Shown: one piece after another, positions 1 through 7,161 of the stretch
How positions within the stretch are numbered: the stretch's first letter is position 1
Layout of the letters: the number at the start of each line of letters is the position of its first letter
Assembly: GCA_001586195.1 (NCBI GenBank)
Contig: CP014609.1
Coordinates: forward strand, 1,462,001 to 1,526,000
Reading direction: 5' to 3'
DNA: 64,000 nucleotides
Source: Solibacillus silvestris
Lineage (GTDB): Bacteria > Bacillota > Bacilli > Bacillales_A > Planococcaceae
The notes under the pieces: generated by a model
What the model was told of the DNA's origin: nothing
The model's input: only the letters and a program-made list of their open reading frames with translations
Database searches by the model: none
Made by a program: the position numbers and the translations under genes

Positions 1-337
1 CGCAGAGATGATTGGCATCAACGATATCTGTTTTTACCTTTCGTAAACTAGAACTTTTCGTCTTATAAGAGATGAGTGGATTTACGATAATGATTAAATA
101 ACCTTTGTCTTCAAAATATTGAACAACTGGTGTGTGATAATGGCCTGTAGACTCCATAACTAGGGGAGGTCGCTCTCCTGAAATATCTTCTACTTCTTTA
201 ATAAAATCTAATAAACTAGCTAACCCATCAAGATCATGTTTTACTTTAAAGCTTTTCTTGTAGGGCTTCTTTCTTTCTAAATAAGCTTGAACCTGACTTT
301 CACCTTTAGCTACATCCAGGCCAATGACTGGATTCAT
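1..337 (-). CDS. IS110-family transposase, N-terminal part (runs off window)
   Basis: The reverse strand from the CAT at 335-337 encodes the same N-terminus as the full transposase at 15328-16563 (MNPVIGLDVAKGESQ). This includes the first RuvC-like catalytic aspartate (GLDVAK), the conserved glutamate region (MESTGHYHTP) and the start of the KVKTDIVDANHL motif. A GGAGGAATT ribosome binding site precedes the ATG. Only about 112 codons are inside the window; whether the rest is intact cannot be judged. The protein is a DEDD-type recombinase of the IS110 family, known to work with a bridge RNA. Confidence 0.85.
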   Translation of the reverse strand, partial: MNPVIGLDVAKGESQVQAYLERKKPYKKSFKVKHDLDGLASLLDFIKEVEDISGERPPLVMESTGHYHTPVVQYFEDKGYLIIIVNPLISYKTKSSSLRKVKTDIVDANHLC

Positions 338-343
338 TATAAT

Positions 344-520
344 TCCTCCTTCAAAATGATAATTGCCGGTAACCCCTAAATCCTCTTTGTAGTGTCATAG
401 CTTCGCTTGTTATACGAGATCACTGTCCCAACCAGCCTCAAACATGTTTCTACAAGTAGGGGGTGAACTGTTTTGCGGACGAGGTCTTAGCCCCACGGGC
501 GCGAACGTTCTACCTCGGCT
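344..520 (-). ncRNA. Predicted IS110 bridge RNA, copy A
   Basis: Same sequence as the candidate bridge RNA of the full copy. The left-target guide strand lies at 496-504 (read as TCGCGCCCG on the minus strand). The right-target guide lies at 471-479, whose plus-strand text is TTTTGCGGA. The donor guide lies at 430-436 (GCTGGTT on the minus strand). Ends are estimated from the promoter position and the roughly 177-nt length of the known IS621 bridge RNA. Confidence 0.55.
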
Positions 521-587
521 ACCGTTATCATATATCGATATAAAAAATGGTCAACCAGAAATATTTTCTGGCTGACCTAATAATACG

Positions 588-647
588 ATCGGGCGCTTTT
601 CTGATTAGAAAAGTGCTTTATTAAATTATAGGGCCAAATTGTTGAGT
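588..647 (+). repeat. Intergenic repeat R1, interrupted by IS110 copy A
   Basis: Starts ATCGGGCGC right at the IS110 end and ends GGGCCAAATTGTTGAG. The internal hairpin is CTTTTCTGATTAGAAAAG, different from the commonest version. The first few bases of the repeat (TTCAACA) are missing because the insertion sequence sits there. Confidence 0.7.
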
Positions 648-764
648 AAAGTAAATAAAAAATTTTATGTAATGCCCTTTAACTAACGCAGCAGTTTAAT
701 TTAGAAAAAGGAATATTTCTTGTCTTCTAGAATTTATAGATATACAACTCTAGGAGGGGAATAA

Positions 765-1154
765 GTGATTTTTGAAATTACTAATCAAGTCCGTGTTACT
801 GATATCCAACAAGGGCAAAGGTGGTATGAAATTTTACTAAATAAAAAACCTGATTTTATCCCACATGAAGGATTCGCCGAATGGGAGATAATACCTGGTT
901 ATTGGTTGCAAGTTGCTGAAGGAGTGCCTTCTGAAGGCAGTGGACCTTTACGTTTAGGGGTTACTAATATAATTGCTGAAAGAGATAGACTTGTAAAAGA
1001 GTTAGGAATTGAGAAATTTGATATATTTTCTCGTGAAGAAGTAACTGCAAAATGGGGATCTTTTACTGATCCCTGGGGGAATGAACTGGGTTTCTTTGAA
1101 TATTTGGATAAGAAAGAAGAAAACGATCGTGTTAAAACTATTTTGGGGATTTAA
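765..1154 (+). CDS. VOC (glyoxalase/bleomycin-resistance fold) family protein
   Basis: A 129-residue single-domain protein with the vicinal oxygen chelate pattern. The N-terminal strand VRVTDIQQGQRWYEILL is followed by a middle acidic/aromatic segment, and SFTDPWGNELGFFEY is the typical C-terminal metal-side strand. It starts at GTG 765, six bases after AGGAGGGG, which is a strong ribosome binding site. Length is normal for a one-module VOC protein that dimerises. Substrate cannot be told; family members include glyoxalases, fosfomycin-type resistance proteins and dioxygenases. It stands alone between IS110 copy A and an ECF sigma module. Confidence 0.8.
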   Translation: MIFEITNQVRVTDIQQGQRWYEILLNKKPDFIPHEGFAEWEIIPGYWLQVAEGVPSEGSGPLRLGVTNIIAERDRLVKELGIEKFDIFSREEVTAKWGSFTDPWGNELGFFEYLDKKEENDRVKTILGI

Positions 1155-1228
1155 TCCACGTGAAAGATTTTTGACAAAAATTAATTGAACAAGGAACTAC
1201 AATTATTGGGATGCAATTCTGTAATTAG

Positions 1229-1270
1229 GATCAGCGCTTTTTTCATTAAAGGGTCATATTGTTGAATAAC
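1229..1270 (+). repeat. Intergenic repeat R2 (right half)
   Basis: Contains CAGCGCTTTTTT followed by CATTAAAGGGTCATATTGTTGAATAAC in two adjoining pieces. This matches the hairpin 3' arm, T-run and right end of the family. The left end is degraded. It lies downstream of the VOC gene. Confidence 0.5.
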
Positions 1271-1388
1271 ACTTCAATGAAAAGAAAGATTTTAAACAAG
1301 TTTTATGCAATTTATGAACAAGCTTTGTAAGGATAAGTGCAGCTACTTCAACTGTTTATGCTATCTGTATAAACAAAATTACTCTAAA

Positions 1389-1426
1389 AAAGAGACAAAC
1401 GCTGTTACATCAACGTTTGTCTCTTT
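1389..1426 (-). terminator. Rho-independent terminator
   Basis: A 13-bp perfect stem AAAGAGACAAACG / CGTTTGTCTCTTT with a 12-base loop. On the minus strand it is followed by a T-run (TTTTTTAGAG). It lies downstream of the gene remnant at 1497-1679 and probably terminated that gene. Confidence 0.65.
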
Positions 1427-1496
1427 ATTTGCAATCCGAAACTTTGATTTGGAAGCGTTACATGTATGGATGTATTGTAAATTCATATTGTGATGT

Positions 1497-1679
1497 TTAA
1501 GCATTAATAGTTAGAGCATCTTCGATAATATCATTAATTAATTCATGGTCATTCATAATATATCTAATTTCAGAAGGTTCTACCCAAATTCTTGTCTGTA
1601 ATTCGTGTTCCCTTAAAAATGGGTGGCATTTTGTAACATCTAATCGATAAAACGCTTGAGTATTAATTGCATAGATTGT
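1497..1679 (-). pseudogene. Remnant of an unrecognised gene
   Basis: The minus strand is open for about 60 codons (ending in IIEDALTINA) and protein-like in composition. It has no plausible start codon because a stop lies immediately upstream at 1680-1682. A good minus-strand terminator follows at 1389-1426. Seen: an open, terminator-backed C-terminal fragment. Inferred: the tail of a gene whose front was lost. I do not recognise the family. Confidence 0.35.
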
Positions 1680-1792
1680 CTAAGTAGAATTTATAGTATG
1701 TTAATAAAAAATAAAAAATTTCCAAAAAAGTGCAATATTTTATCTATTTGTAGTGTCTTATTATTTAAACGGAAAGTAAGGAGGGTTTTTGA

Positions 1793-2362
1793 ATGGAATT
1801 GAAGCAAAGTGAATTAGATGCCATTACATCAAATCCGCTTGAAGCAATAGTGGATATTATGGATACATATGGAACTGAAATAAAAAGGTTTGTTTATATG
1901 TATTTAAAAGATGAAGCGGATACGGAGGATGTAACCCAAGAAGTGTTTGTGGCCGTCTTTCAAAATATACATACTTTTAAAGGGAAGTCATCACTAAAAA
2001 GCTGGATTTATTCAATTGCTGCAAATAAATGTAAAAATCATTTAAAACGTGATCGATTACGTCATTTCAATTTAATTGAGCGATTAACTCGACAGCAATC
2101 AAGCGTTTCCTCGAAGCAAGAAGACCTATCGGAGCTATATTTACAAAACTCCTTAAATAAAGGGCTATTTGAAAAAGTAATGGATTTACCTATCAAATAT
2201 AGAGAAGTCGTAATCCTTTATTATTACAAAGAATTATCCATCAAAGAAATTTGCGCCATCTTAAATGAAAAGGAAAGCACCTTACAATCTCGCCTATTAA
2301 GGTCCCGGAAAAAGTTAAAAGATTCAATACTTAATGAAGTAGGAGGCATCATTCATGGATAA
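1793..2362 (+). CDS. ECF (sigma-70 family) RNA polymerase sigma factor, module 1
   Basis: A 189-residue protein with ECF layout. Region 2 (residues about 25-85) contains DTEDVTQEVFVAVFQNIHTF and KSWIYSIAANKCKNHLKR. Region 4 (about 130-180) contains the helix-turn-helix ELSIKEICAILNEKESTLQSRL. The start ATG follows AAGGAGGG. It overlaps the next gene by 8 bases, the usual translational coupling of sigma and anti-sigma. It should direct RNA polymerase to a small envelope-stress regulon and is probably autoregulated. The subgroup cannot be fixed by eye. Confidence 0.9.
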   Translation: MELKQSELDAITSNPLEAIVDIMDTYGTEIKRFVYMYLKDEADTEDVTQEVFVAVFQNIHTFKGKSSLKSWIYSIAANKCKNHLKRDRLRHFNLIERLTRQQSSVSSKQEDLSELYLQNSLNKGLFEKVMDLPIKYREVVILYYYKELSIKEICAILNEKESTLQSRLLRSRKKLKDSILNEVGGIIHG

Positions 2363-3128
2363 ACAATTAAAGGAATTGGATTTCGAAAAGAAAATCAACG
2401 TTACATTTACAGAAGAGAACAAAAGGAATGTATTAAACAAAATTCAAAAAGTTGAACAAAAGAAAATGTCCAAACCTCATTATTTACAAAATGCACTTAC
2501 ATTCACTTTCACAATTGGATTAATTTTCTTTGGTTACACTATGTTCGCTAATAATAATGTTCAAGAGAGTGCCGAATATTCTACTCAGTTGAATAATCAA
2601 ACCCCTCCTAATAGCGGAGATTCAAAAGCTGTTATAACAAGTGAAGGAGATAAAGAAAGCAAACAATTAAAAGTCGGCGGTGAATATGATTCTTGGAACG
2701 CAATTACCTTTGCTCGAGTAGATCCAGAGACAAATATACGTGTGGAGTACGATTTTTCAGATCCAAATTATAATTTATTTGCTGCTCACCTCAAAGCTGC
2801 TGCCATTACAGAAAATGCTATTTTTATGGGAGCAGTTAGAGGTAATGAGATTCCCACTCATACTATTTATATTAATTATTTGAACGAAATATTGCTTTTA
2901 TTAGACAACATTGAGCCAAGTGAAGAAAATATAGAGGAATTAACGCAAGCCAAGCAAATTACACAACGTGTTCTTGACGAGGAGATCAGTAAGAGGGACC
3001 CAATTTTAGATGAACTTCACATGATTTTACATGAGTTAGACGAATATTATAACGTAAAACCTTTTATAGACAATGGTATGACAACAGATGGGCATCAAGT
3101 ATTAATACCGGATGAAACAGAGGATTAA
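2355..3128 (+). CDS. Probable membrane anti-sigma factor of ECF module 1
   Basis: A 257-residue protein coupled by overlap to the upstream sigma gene. The N-terminal part of about 43 residues is charged and cytoplasmic. One transmembrane helix follows (about 47-65, FTFTIGLIFFGYTMF), then an extracytoplasmic domain of about 190 residues with no recognised fold. This is the standard anti-sigma topology: the inside part holds the sigma factor and the outside part senses a signal. No zinc-binding HxxxCxxC motif is seen, so it is not a ZAS-type protein. The function is inferred from gene order and topology. Confidence 0.75.
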   Translation: MDKQLKELDFEKKINVTFTEENKRNVLNKIQKVEQKKMSKPHYLQNALTFTFTIGLIFFGYTMFANNNVQESAEYSTQLNNQTPPNSGDSKAVITSEGDKESKQLKVGGEYDSWNAITFARVDPETNIRVEYDFSDPNYNLFAAHLKAAAITENAIFMGAVRGNEIPTHTIYINYLNEILLLLDNIEPSEENIEELTQAKQITQRVLDEEISKRDPILDELHMILHELDEYYNVKPFIDNGMTTDGHQVLIPDETED

Positions 3129-3254
3129 TAATAGTAAATGGTTCACGCTATTTCTACGCCACAATTAAGAAATATGGTCATAGCACATAATTATTGGAGA
3201 ATTGATACAATCCGTCTGCTACGTTAATGGTAATAGTGTGCGCATGGCAAAAAG

Positions 3255-3291
3255 CCAACTATCTGATTTCCATCAGATAGTTGGTTTTTTT
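3255..3291 (+). terminator. Rho-independent terminator of ECF module 1
   Basis: A perfect 13-bp stem CCAACTATCTGAT / ATCAGATAGTTGG with a short loop, followed by seven Ts. Confidence 0.9.
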
Positions 3292-3433
3292 ATACCATAT
3301 TTGCTTTGTTGAAAGATTTCCATTTTAACACTTCTAAATCTTTAAAGTGATTTCTGCAATAGAAAAGGGGTCAATTGGTAAAGAGCACAGAAGCTACTTT
3401 CCGTCCGTGAGATCACTCGGTTAGATAGAGTCA

Positions 3434-3640
3434 TTAGGTAATACTGTAAAGTGATTTCACTTTGTTATAAAAAGTTTGACACTGTTCTTTTTTCGAATCC
3501 AATTCTAAGAAGTCATATATTTCAATAATCTTTAGAACAGTATCCTCTGTCCATTGCCATTTATCAAATCTAATATAGTTTTAAAATATTCTATCATCGC
3601 CTGGTTAAATTGGAGTTTGTAGCTGTTTGAAATGTTACCA
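3434..3640 (-). pseudogene. Frameshifted gene remnant
   Basis: On the minus strand two overlapping frames read as protein. One ends NQAMIEYFKTILDL; the next gives WQWTEDTVLKIIEIYDFLEL and continues to YNKVKSLYSIT before a stop at 3434-3436. The switch between frames suggests a decayed gene. I do not recognise the family and the call is weak. Confidence 0.3.
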
Positions 3641-3725
3641 AGCTTTGATTTGGGAACGTTATTAAATGTATTTTTTTGTAATTTAATATGTCTAATTGTA
3701 GTAGAATAAATATGGAGGTGGTTAT

Positions 3726-4118
3726 ATGAAAAAATACTTGTACTTAATGTTGTTAATATGCCTATTATTACTTTCTGCATGTTCTAATGGAAAAACGCAA
3801 TCATTAGAATGGTTTTATAATGATGCAAAAATTGAAAATGTAGATAAAGTTATCATTCAAGATAGTACAACTGGTTATTCTAAAACCATAACTAATCAAG
3901 AACAAATCGGTGAATTTTTATCTCTGATTAATGAAATTGAATTTACACCACAAGAAAATCAAGTAAACCGTGAGGGTTGGAGATATGGTATTACGCTTTT
4001 TGACAAAGAATTTAAGTTTAATCTAAATGAAATTGATATTACTTATTACGATACAAATCCAGATATTAATACCATTGTAGATAAATATTACAAACAGTTG
4101 GAAATTGTAAAAGAATAA
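3726..4118 (+). CDS. Small lipoprotein of unknown function
   Basis: A 130-residue protein with a classic lipoprotein signal: MKKYLYLMLLICLLLLSAC with the lipobox LSAC at about residues 16-19, so it should be exported and anchored to the outer face of the membrane. The mature part of about 110 residues is mixed alpha/beta and rich in acidic residues. I do not recognise a family. Start ATG follows GGAGGTGG with good spacing. A GGGAACGTTATTAA motif lies about 70 bases upstream, also present near 30427. Confidence 0.8.
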   Translation: MKKYLYLMLLICLLLLSACSNGKTQSLEWFYNDAKIENVDKVIIQDSTTGYSKTITNQEQIGEFLSLINEIEFTPQENQVNREGWRYGITLFDKEFKFNLNEIDITYYDTNPDINTIVDKYYKQLEIVKE

Positions 4119-4158
4119 AGAACTTTTAAACTCCTAAAAAATTATAATGAGGTCTTTT

Positions 4159-4350
4159 TTATGCATTTCTTAGCGTTTCAACAGTAATATTGTTGGATTT
4201 TTGACACGCTGAAATAAGCATTTGTTCTACACGTTTATCGAAAATTTTTTCCTAATTCAAGCCAACGGAACCAATAAAGGTAGTTGTCTAAATAACGAGT
4301 TCCAACACCTTGAAATCGTTCCATCCAACCAATAACATCCCATTGAATAA
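4159..4350 (-). pseudogene. C-terminal remnant of an insertion-sequence transposase
   Basis: The minus strand reads QWDVIGWMERFQGVGTRYL then DNYLYWFRWLEL. After a one-base frame change it continues EKIFDKRVEQMLISACQKS to a stop at 4159-4161. The pattern FxGVxTxYLxNYLxWF resembles the C-terminal end of DDE transposases of the IS1595 type, from memory and unverified. Only the last 60 or so codons survive, with a frameshift. It is an old, immobile fragment. Confidence 0.5.
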
Positions 4351-4410
4351 AAAAGCACCTAAAGCGGTGTTTGGGCAAATTCCGATATACTTGCTACACT
4401 AATCCCCCTA

Positions 4411-4644
4411 TTAGGTGAACTTTGCGAGTTTCTTAACATTTACAGCTCGACGTGATTGTTCTTTTAAATCTGGATTTTCTTCAAGGTCAAAAGATACTGC
4501 CTCACCTATGGTAAGTGATTTAAACCCGTCCATTTGAATACTACTGAAGTGTACCCATACGTCAGCCTCTCCTTCAATTGAAATCCATCCCCAACCCTCT
4601 ACGTCATCGTAAATCTTACATACTCCTCTTATATCATGTCGCAT
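4411..4644 (-). CDS. Cold-shock-domain protein
   Basis: A 77-residue protein with a single cold-shock (OB-fold) domain. GWGWISIEG corresponds to RNP1 (usual GFGFI) and DVWVHFSSI to RNP2 (usual VFVHFSAI). Both RNP motifs have aromatic replacements (W for F), which fits the divergent cold-shock-like subgroup rather than classic CspA/CspB. It should bind single-stranded RNA or DNA in the cytoplasm. The start ATG is preceded by GGAGG. It is monocistronic. Confidence 0.8.
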   Translation of the reverse strand: MRHDIRGVCKIYDDVEGWGWISIEGEADVWVHFSSIQMDGFKSLTIGEAVSFDLEENPDLKEQSRRAVNVKKLAKFT

Positions 4645-4783
4645 TTAAAACCTCCAATTTCATTAGTTGAAAACATTATAACTTATCCTACACTGTTAGT
4701 TGAGTAAAAACACACTCAAACCGTCGTTTGGGAACATTAACACTGTAAATGCTCATTTTTATACTGACTGGTCCCTAATATGG

Positions 4784-5173
4784 TTATTTAATGATCGTTG
4801 GTTGAAGCTGATGTAAAGCACCAAGATATTGCGAAGCTGTGATAAAACATATGAACGTTAATAATTCATCCTTCTCTTCTTTAGTTAAATATTTATCTAA
4901 AACATTTGTAACAGAAGGAGAAGTTTGTCCCTTTGATTGAAGAAAAGCTTCCGCATATCCAGTACATACTGCAGTTTTTTCATCATATAATTGTGGATTA
5001 GGTGTCCCTTTCGCTTTACAATACAGGCAGCCATTAACTTGTGCTAATGTTTTCCGTACTTCTTCTTTCAATTGAGCAGATAGATAGTTATCTTTTTCAA
5101 GTTCTTCGCTAATATTTCTCCATAACAGTTTTACGGTAGGATTGAAATTTAATAGTTTTTGAAAAGGTGTCAT
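4784..5173 (-). CDS. AhpD-like / carboxymuconolactone decarboxylase family protein
   Basis: A 129-residue all-helical protein with the signature CLYCKAKG around residues 48-55 and the downstream helix containing AVCTGYAEAF. The CxxC pair matches the redox-active cysteines of AhpD-type alkylhydroperoxidases. The enzyme probably reduces peroxides or transfers electrons, but many members lack a proven substrate. It is divergent from an Lrp-type regulator 115 bases away, a layout that suggests control by that regulator. Ribosome binding site GGAGG precedes the ATG. Confidence 0.75.
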   Translation of the reverse strand: MTPFQKLLNFNPTVKLLWRNISEELEKDNYLSAQLKEEVRKTLAQVNGCLYCKAKGTPNPQLYDEKTAVCTGYAEAFLQSKGQTSPSVTNVLDKYLTKEEKDELLTFICFITASQYLGALHQLQPTIIK

Positions 5174-5287
5174 TTTATTACCTCCAAAAGAATGATAATT
5201 TATTTTACCAACTCAAAATTAAATTTTACATTTGAAATTTAAAGTATTAATATAAAAGAACTTTAAAAATTGGGGGTATTTTTAAGA

Positions 5288-5698
5288 ATGGATTTAATTG
5301 ATGAGCAAATTATAAAAGAACTTTCAAAGAATAGTCGATTATCAATGAGTGAATTAGGTCGACGTGTACATTTAAGTTCACCAGCAGTAAAAGAACGTGT
5401 ACTACAGCTAGAGGAGCAAAAAATTATCACGAAATATACAATTGAATTGAATAAAAATAATTGTGGTTATCCAATTAGTTCAATTATCGAGGCTACAATT
5501 AAAAATACATTGTATGAAGATTTTAAAAATCATATTGAAAAGCAACATAATATCGATTTTTGCTACCGAATTGCTGGAGCTGCATGTTTTATGTTGAAAG
5601 CGAATTTTGCTACGTTTGAGGAGGCAGAATTATTTATCGACGGTTTAATCCCATTTGCACATACGAAAACAAATTTCATTTTTTCTAAAGTTATTTAG
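5288..5698 (+). CDS. Lrp/AsnC-family transcriptional regulator
   Basis: 136 residues from the ATG at 5288. An in-frame TTG at 5270 extends it, but GGGGG at 5272-5276 is well placed only for the ATG. The N-terminal winged helix-turn-helix (MDLIDEQIIKELSKNSRLSM, then SELGRRVHLSSPAVKERV) is typical of Lrp/AsnC. It is followed by an RAM-type C-terminal domain (about 65-136) that normally binds a small ligand, often an amino acid, and forms octamers. It is divergent from the AhpD-like gene, its likely target. Confidence 0.9.
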   Translation: MDLIDEQIIKELSKNSRLSMSELGRRVHLSSPAVKERVLQLEEQKIITKYTIELNKNNCGYPISSIIEATIKNTLYEDFKNHIEKQHNIDFCYRIAGAACFMLKANFATFEEAELFIDGLIPFAHTKTNFIFSKVI

Positions 5699-5736
5699 TC
5701 CCTAACATTGTAAATCTGCATGGTGCAATCCTTATT

Positions 5737-5766
5737 ACACAATCGGGCGCTATTTTTTGAATAAAC
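5737..5766 (+). repeat. Intergenic repeat R3 (left half)
   Basis: ACACAATCGGGCGC then TATTTTTTGAATAAAC. It has the left end of the family with a shortened hairpin and no right end. Confidence 0.5.
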
Positions 5767-5846
5767 CTTAGATTTTTAAATGACTTTATAGTTATAATTT
5801 TGAGTACAGTGAAGTAACGTATATAGAAAATTAAACAACTATATTT

Positions 5847-5874
5847 TAACCCCGTCCTAAATTTAGAACGGGGT
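5847..5874. terminator. GC-rich hairpin, possible terminator
   Basis: The inverted repeat AACCCCGT / ACGGGGTT encloses a 12-base AT-rich loop. No clean T-run follows on either strand, so termination is uncertain. Just downstream (5898-6013, minus strand) is a short protein-like open stretch ending GRPIIKVI that may be a gene remnant. Confidence 0.4.
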
Positions 5875-6016
5875 TATTGCTTGTTTGGCTTTTTAAATTA
5901 AATTACTTTAATGATAGGTCTACCTAATTGATTATAAACCCAAACACTTTCAACTATCCCGTTCTCAATTTCTTCAATTTTATTGTCTCGAAAAGGAAAA
6001 TAAATTGAATATAAAA

Positions 6017-6052
6017 AAAGCGTGTTTTGATCATTTTTTCAAAACATGCTTT
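6017..6052 (-). terminator. Rho-independent terminator of the PP-loop ligase gene
   Basis: The stem AAAGCATGTTTTGA / TCAAAACACGCTTT, read on the minus strand, is followed by a run of Ts. It lies 33 bases after the stop of the 6085-6774 gene. Confidence 0.8.
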
Positions 6053-6084
6053 TTCGTTTTGCACTTTTATCAAGGTTTAATAAG

Positions 6085-6774
6085 TTACTGGTCTAGCTCT
6101 AAAGGTAAAAAGGCATATTCTCCGTCCTTAAAAATCTCACATTTACGAACTGGAATAGGATGTTTAAAAATGGGCCCATCTAGTACTGTGGTATGGAACT
6201 CTCCACCTTCTCCGCAGGGGTCAATACCACGAGCTTCAAGCTCCTTCACGTATTCATGAGTTAACTTTCGCCCTAAATCGTCCTCTCGCATTCCAAGTGA
6301 TAAATTTACTGTTACAATAATCGTTACAAATCCTAAATTTATGAACTCTTCGACAGCTTCATGATGGTTCATTTCCCATAAGGGCATTCCAAGCTTTAAT
6401 CCAGCATACTTCGTAACCTTTTCATGCCAACAGCCATGTGCAGGCATATCTAAGTCTCCAGTTACTAACACTTCTGATCCTTGATTTTTAGCCTTTTCTA
6501 AAAGACGTATAAATACTTTTTCATAATCTCTCCAACTTGCAGCTGCAGTATATACGGGCAAACCTATAGATCTAGCTTGGGCATGTATGAGTTCCGGAGG
6601 CATTCCATGAGATCTAGAACGTTTTCCTTCTTCCTCCAGCATGACGATCAGTCCAACCGCTTCTCCAACCATCATTGCTTTATATAGAGCTAAGGCACTA
6701 TCCTTTCCTCCGCTAAAAGAAGCTATAAATTTTTGCCCGTGAGCACTATTTTTCCAATCCATTAATTCTGCCAT
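6085..6774 (-). CDS. Diphthine--ammonia ligase family protein (PP-loop ATPase, DUF71)
   Basis: 229 residues. The ATP-pyrophosphatase PP-loop SFSGGKDSALAL sits at about residues 19-30. The rest fits the ATP_bind_4 (DUF71) family, with the conserved VTGDLDMPAHGCWHEKV and the C-terminal GIDPCGEGGEFHTTVLDGP. Archaeal and eukaryotic relatives amidate diphthine on elongation factor 2. Bacteria have no diphthamide, so the substrate here is unknown; amide bond formation by adenylation is the likely chemistry. It is a single gene with its own terminator. Confidence 0.85.
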   Translation of the reverse strand: MAELMDWKNSAHGQKFIASFSGGKDSALALYKAMMVGEAVGLIVMLEEEGKRSRSHGMPPELIHAQARSIGLPVYTAAASWRDYEKVFIRLLEKAKNQGSEVLVTGDLDMPAHGCWHEKVTKYAGLKLGMPLWEMNHHEAVEEFINLGFVTIIVTVNLSLGMREDDLGRKLTHEYVKELEARGIDPCGEGGEFHTTVLDGPIFKHPIPVRKCEIFKDGEYAFLPLELDQ

Positions 6775-7090
6775 ATATATCTTTCCCCTGTAATTTAATG
6801 ACTTTTTCCCAATTCGTGTTATTAGCCAATATCATATTTCATATATGAGTTTTCATAGCTCTAATTGTTTATTTAATTTTATCACGATTGGACCTTACAG
6901 ATAGCCTATTATTGCATCCTGATAGAAAAAAATTGAAATTGTAATGATGAATAAAAGAGAAAATCATCTCAATAAAACTACTTCATTCGACAGAGACCTG
7001 TATCCATATAGTGTGGGACAGGACAAAGTTAATTTTTCTTTGATTATAAACAGATAAATTAGGGTATAAAGATATAGTAGCAAAATGTAT

Positions 7091-7124
7091 TTTATTATCA
7101 TGTTTATTATCATGTTTATTAGCA
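7091..7124 (+). repeat. Tandem 12-bp repeat upstream of the catalase
   Basis: TTTATTATCATG occurs at 7091 and 7103 and a degenerate third unit (TTTATTAGCA) at 7115. The array ends about 21 bases before the ribosome binding site of the catalase. It could be a regulator site, or slippage-prone AT-rich leader. The rest of the 6775-7161 gap shows no gene. Confidence 0.5.
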
Positions 7125-7161
7125 ATGTATTTTAGTAATTGATTAAAGGGGAGGTTTTATT

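Larger units (their letters stand above)
1..587 (-). mobile_element. IS110-family element, copy A (cut by window edge)
   Basis: Nearly identical to positions 16227-16813 of the full copy at 15193-16813, at a constant offset of 16226 bases. It holds the first third of the transposase and the whole left-end noncoding region. The transposase-distal end lies outside the window. The left end stops at about 587, where the two copies diverge. The next base starts an intergenic repeat of the TTCAACAATCGGGC family. Confidence 0.85.

Noticed and set aside
588-647. Idea that the ATCGGGC sequence is part of the IS110 element itself
   Set aside because: The IS parts of copies A-C are nearly identical while the adjoining repeats differ, and many repeats occur with no IS beside them.
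1305-1493. 62-codon open frame on the plus strand
   Set aside because: It crosses the terminator hairpin at 1389-1426 and has no ribosome binding site or protein-like pattern.
5898-6013. Protein-like minus-strand stretch ending GRPIIKVI
   Set aside because: Too short, no start codon or site, and partly inside the terminator of the neighbouring gene; possibly a relic but not supportable as a feature.
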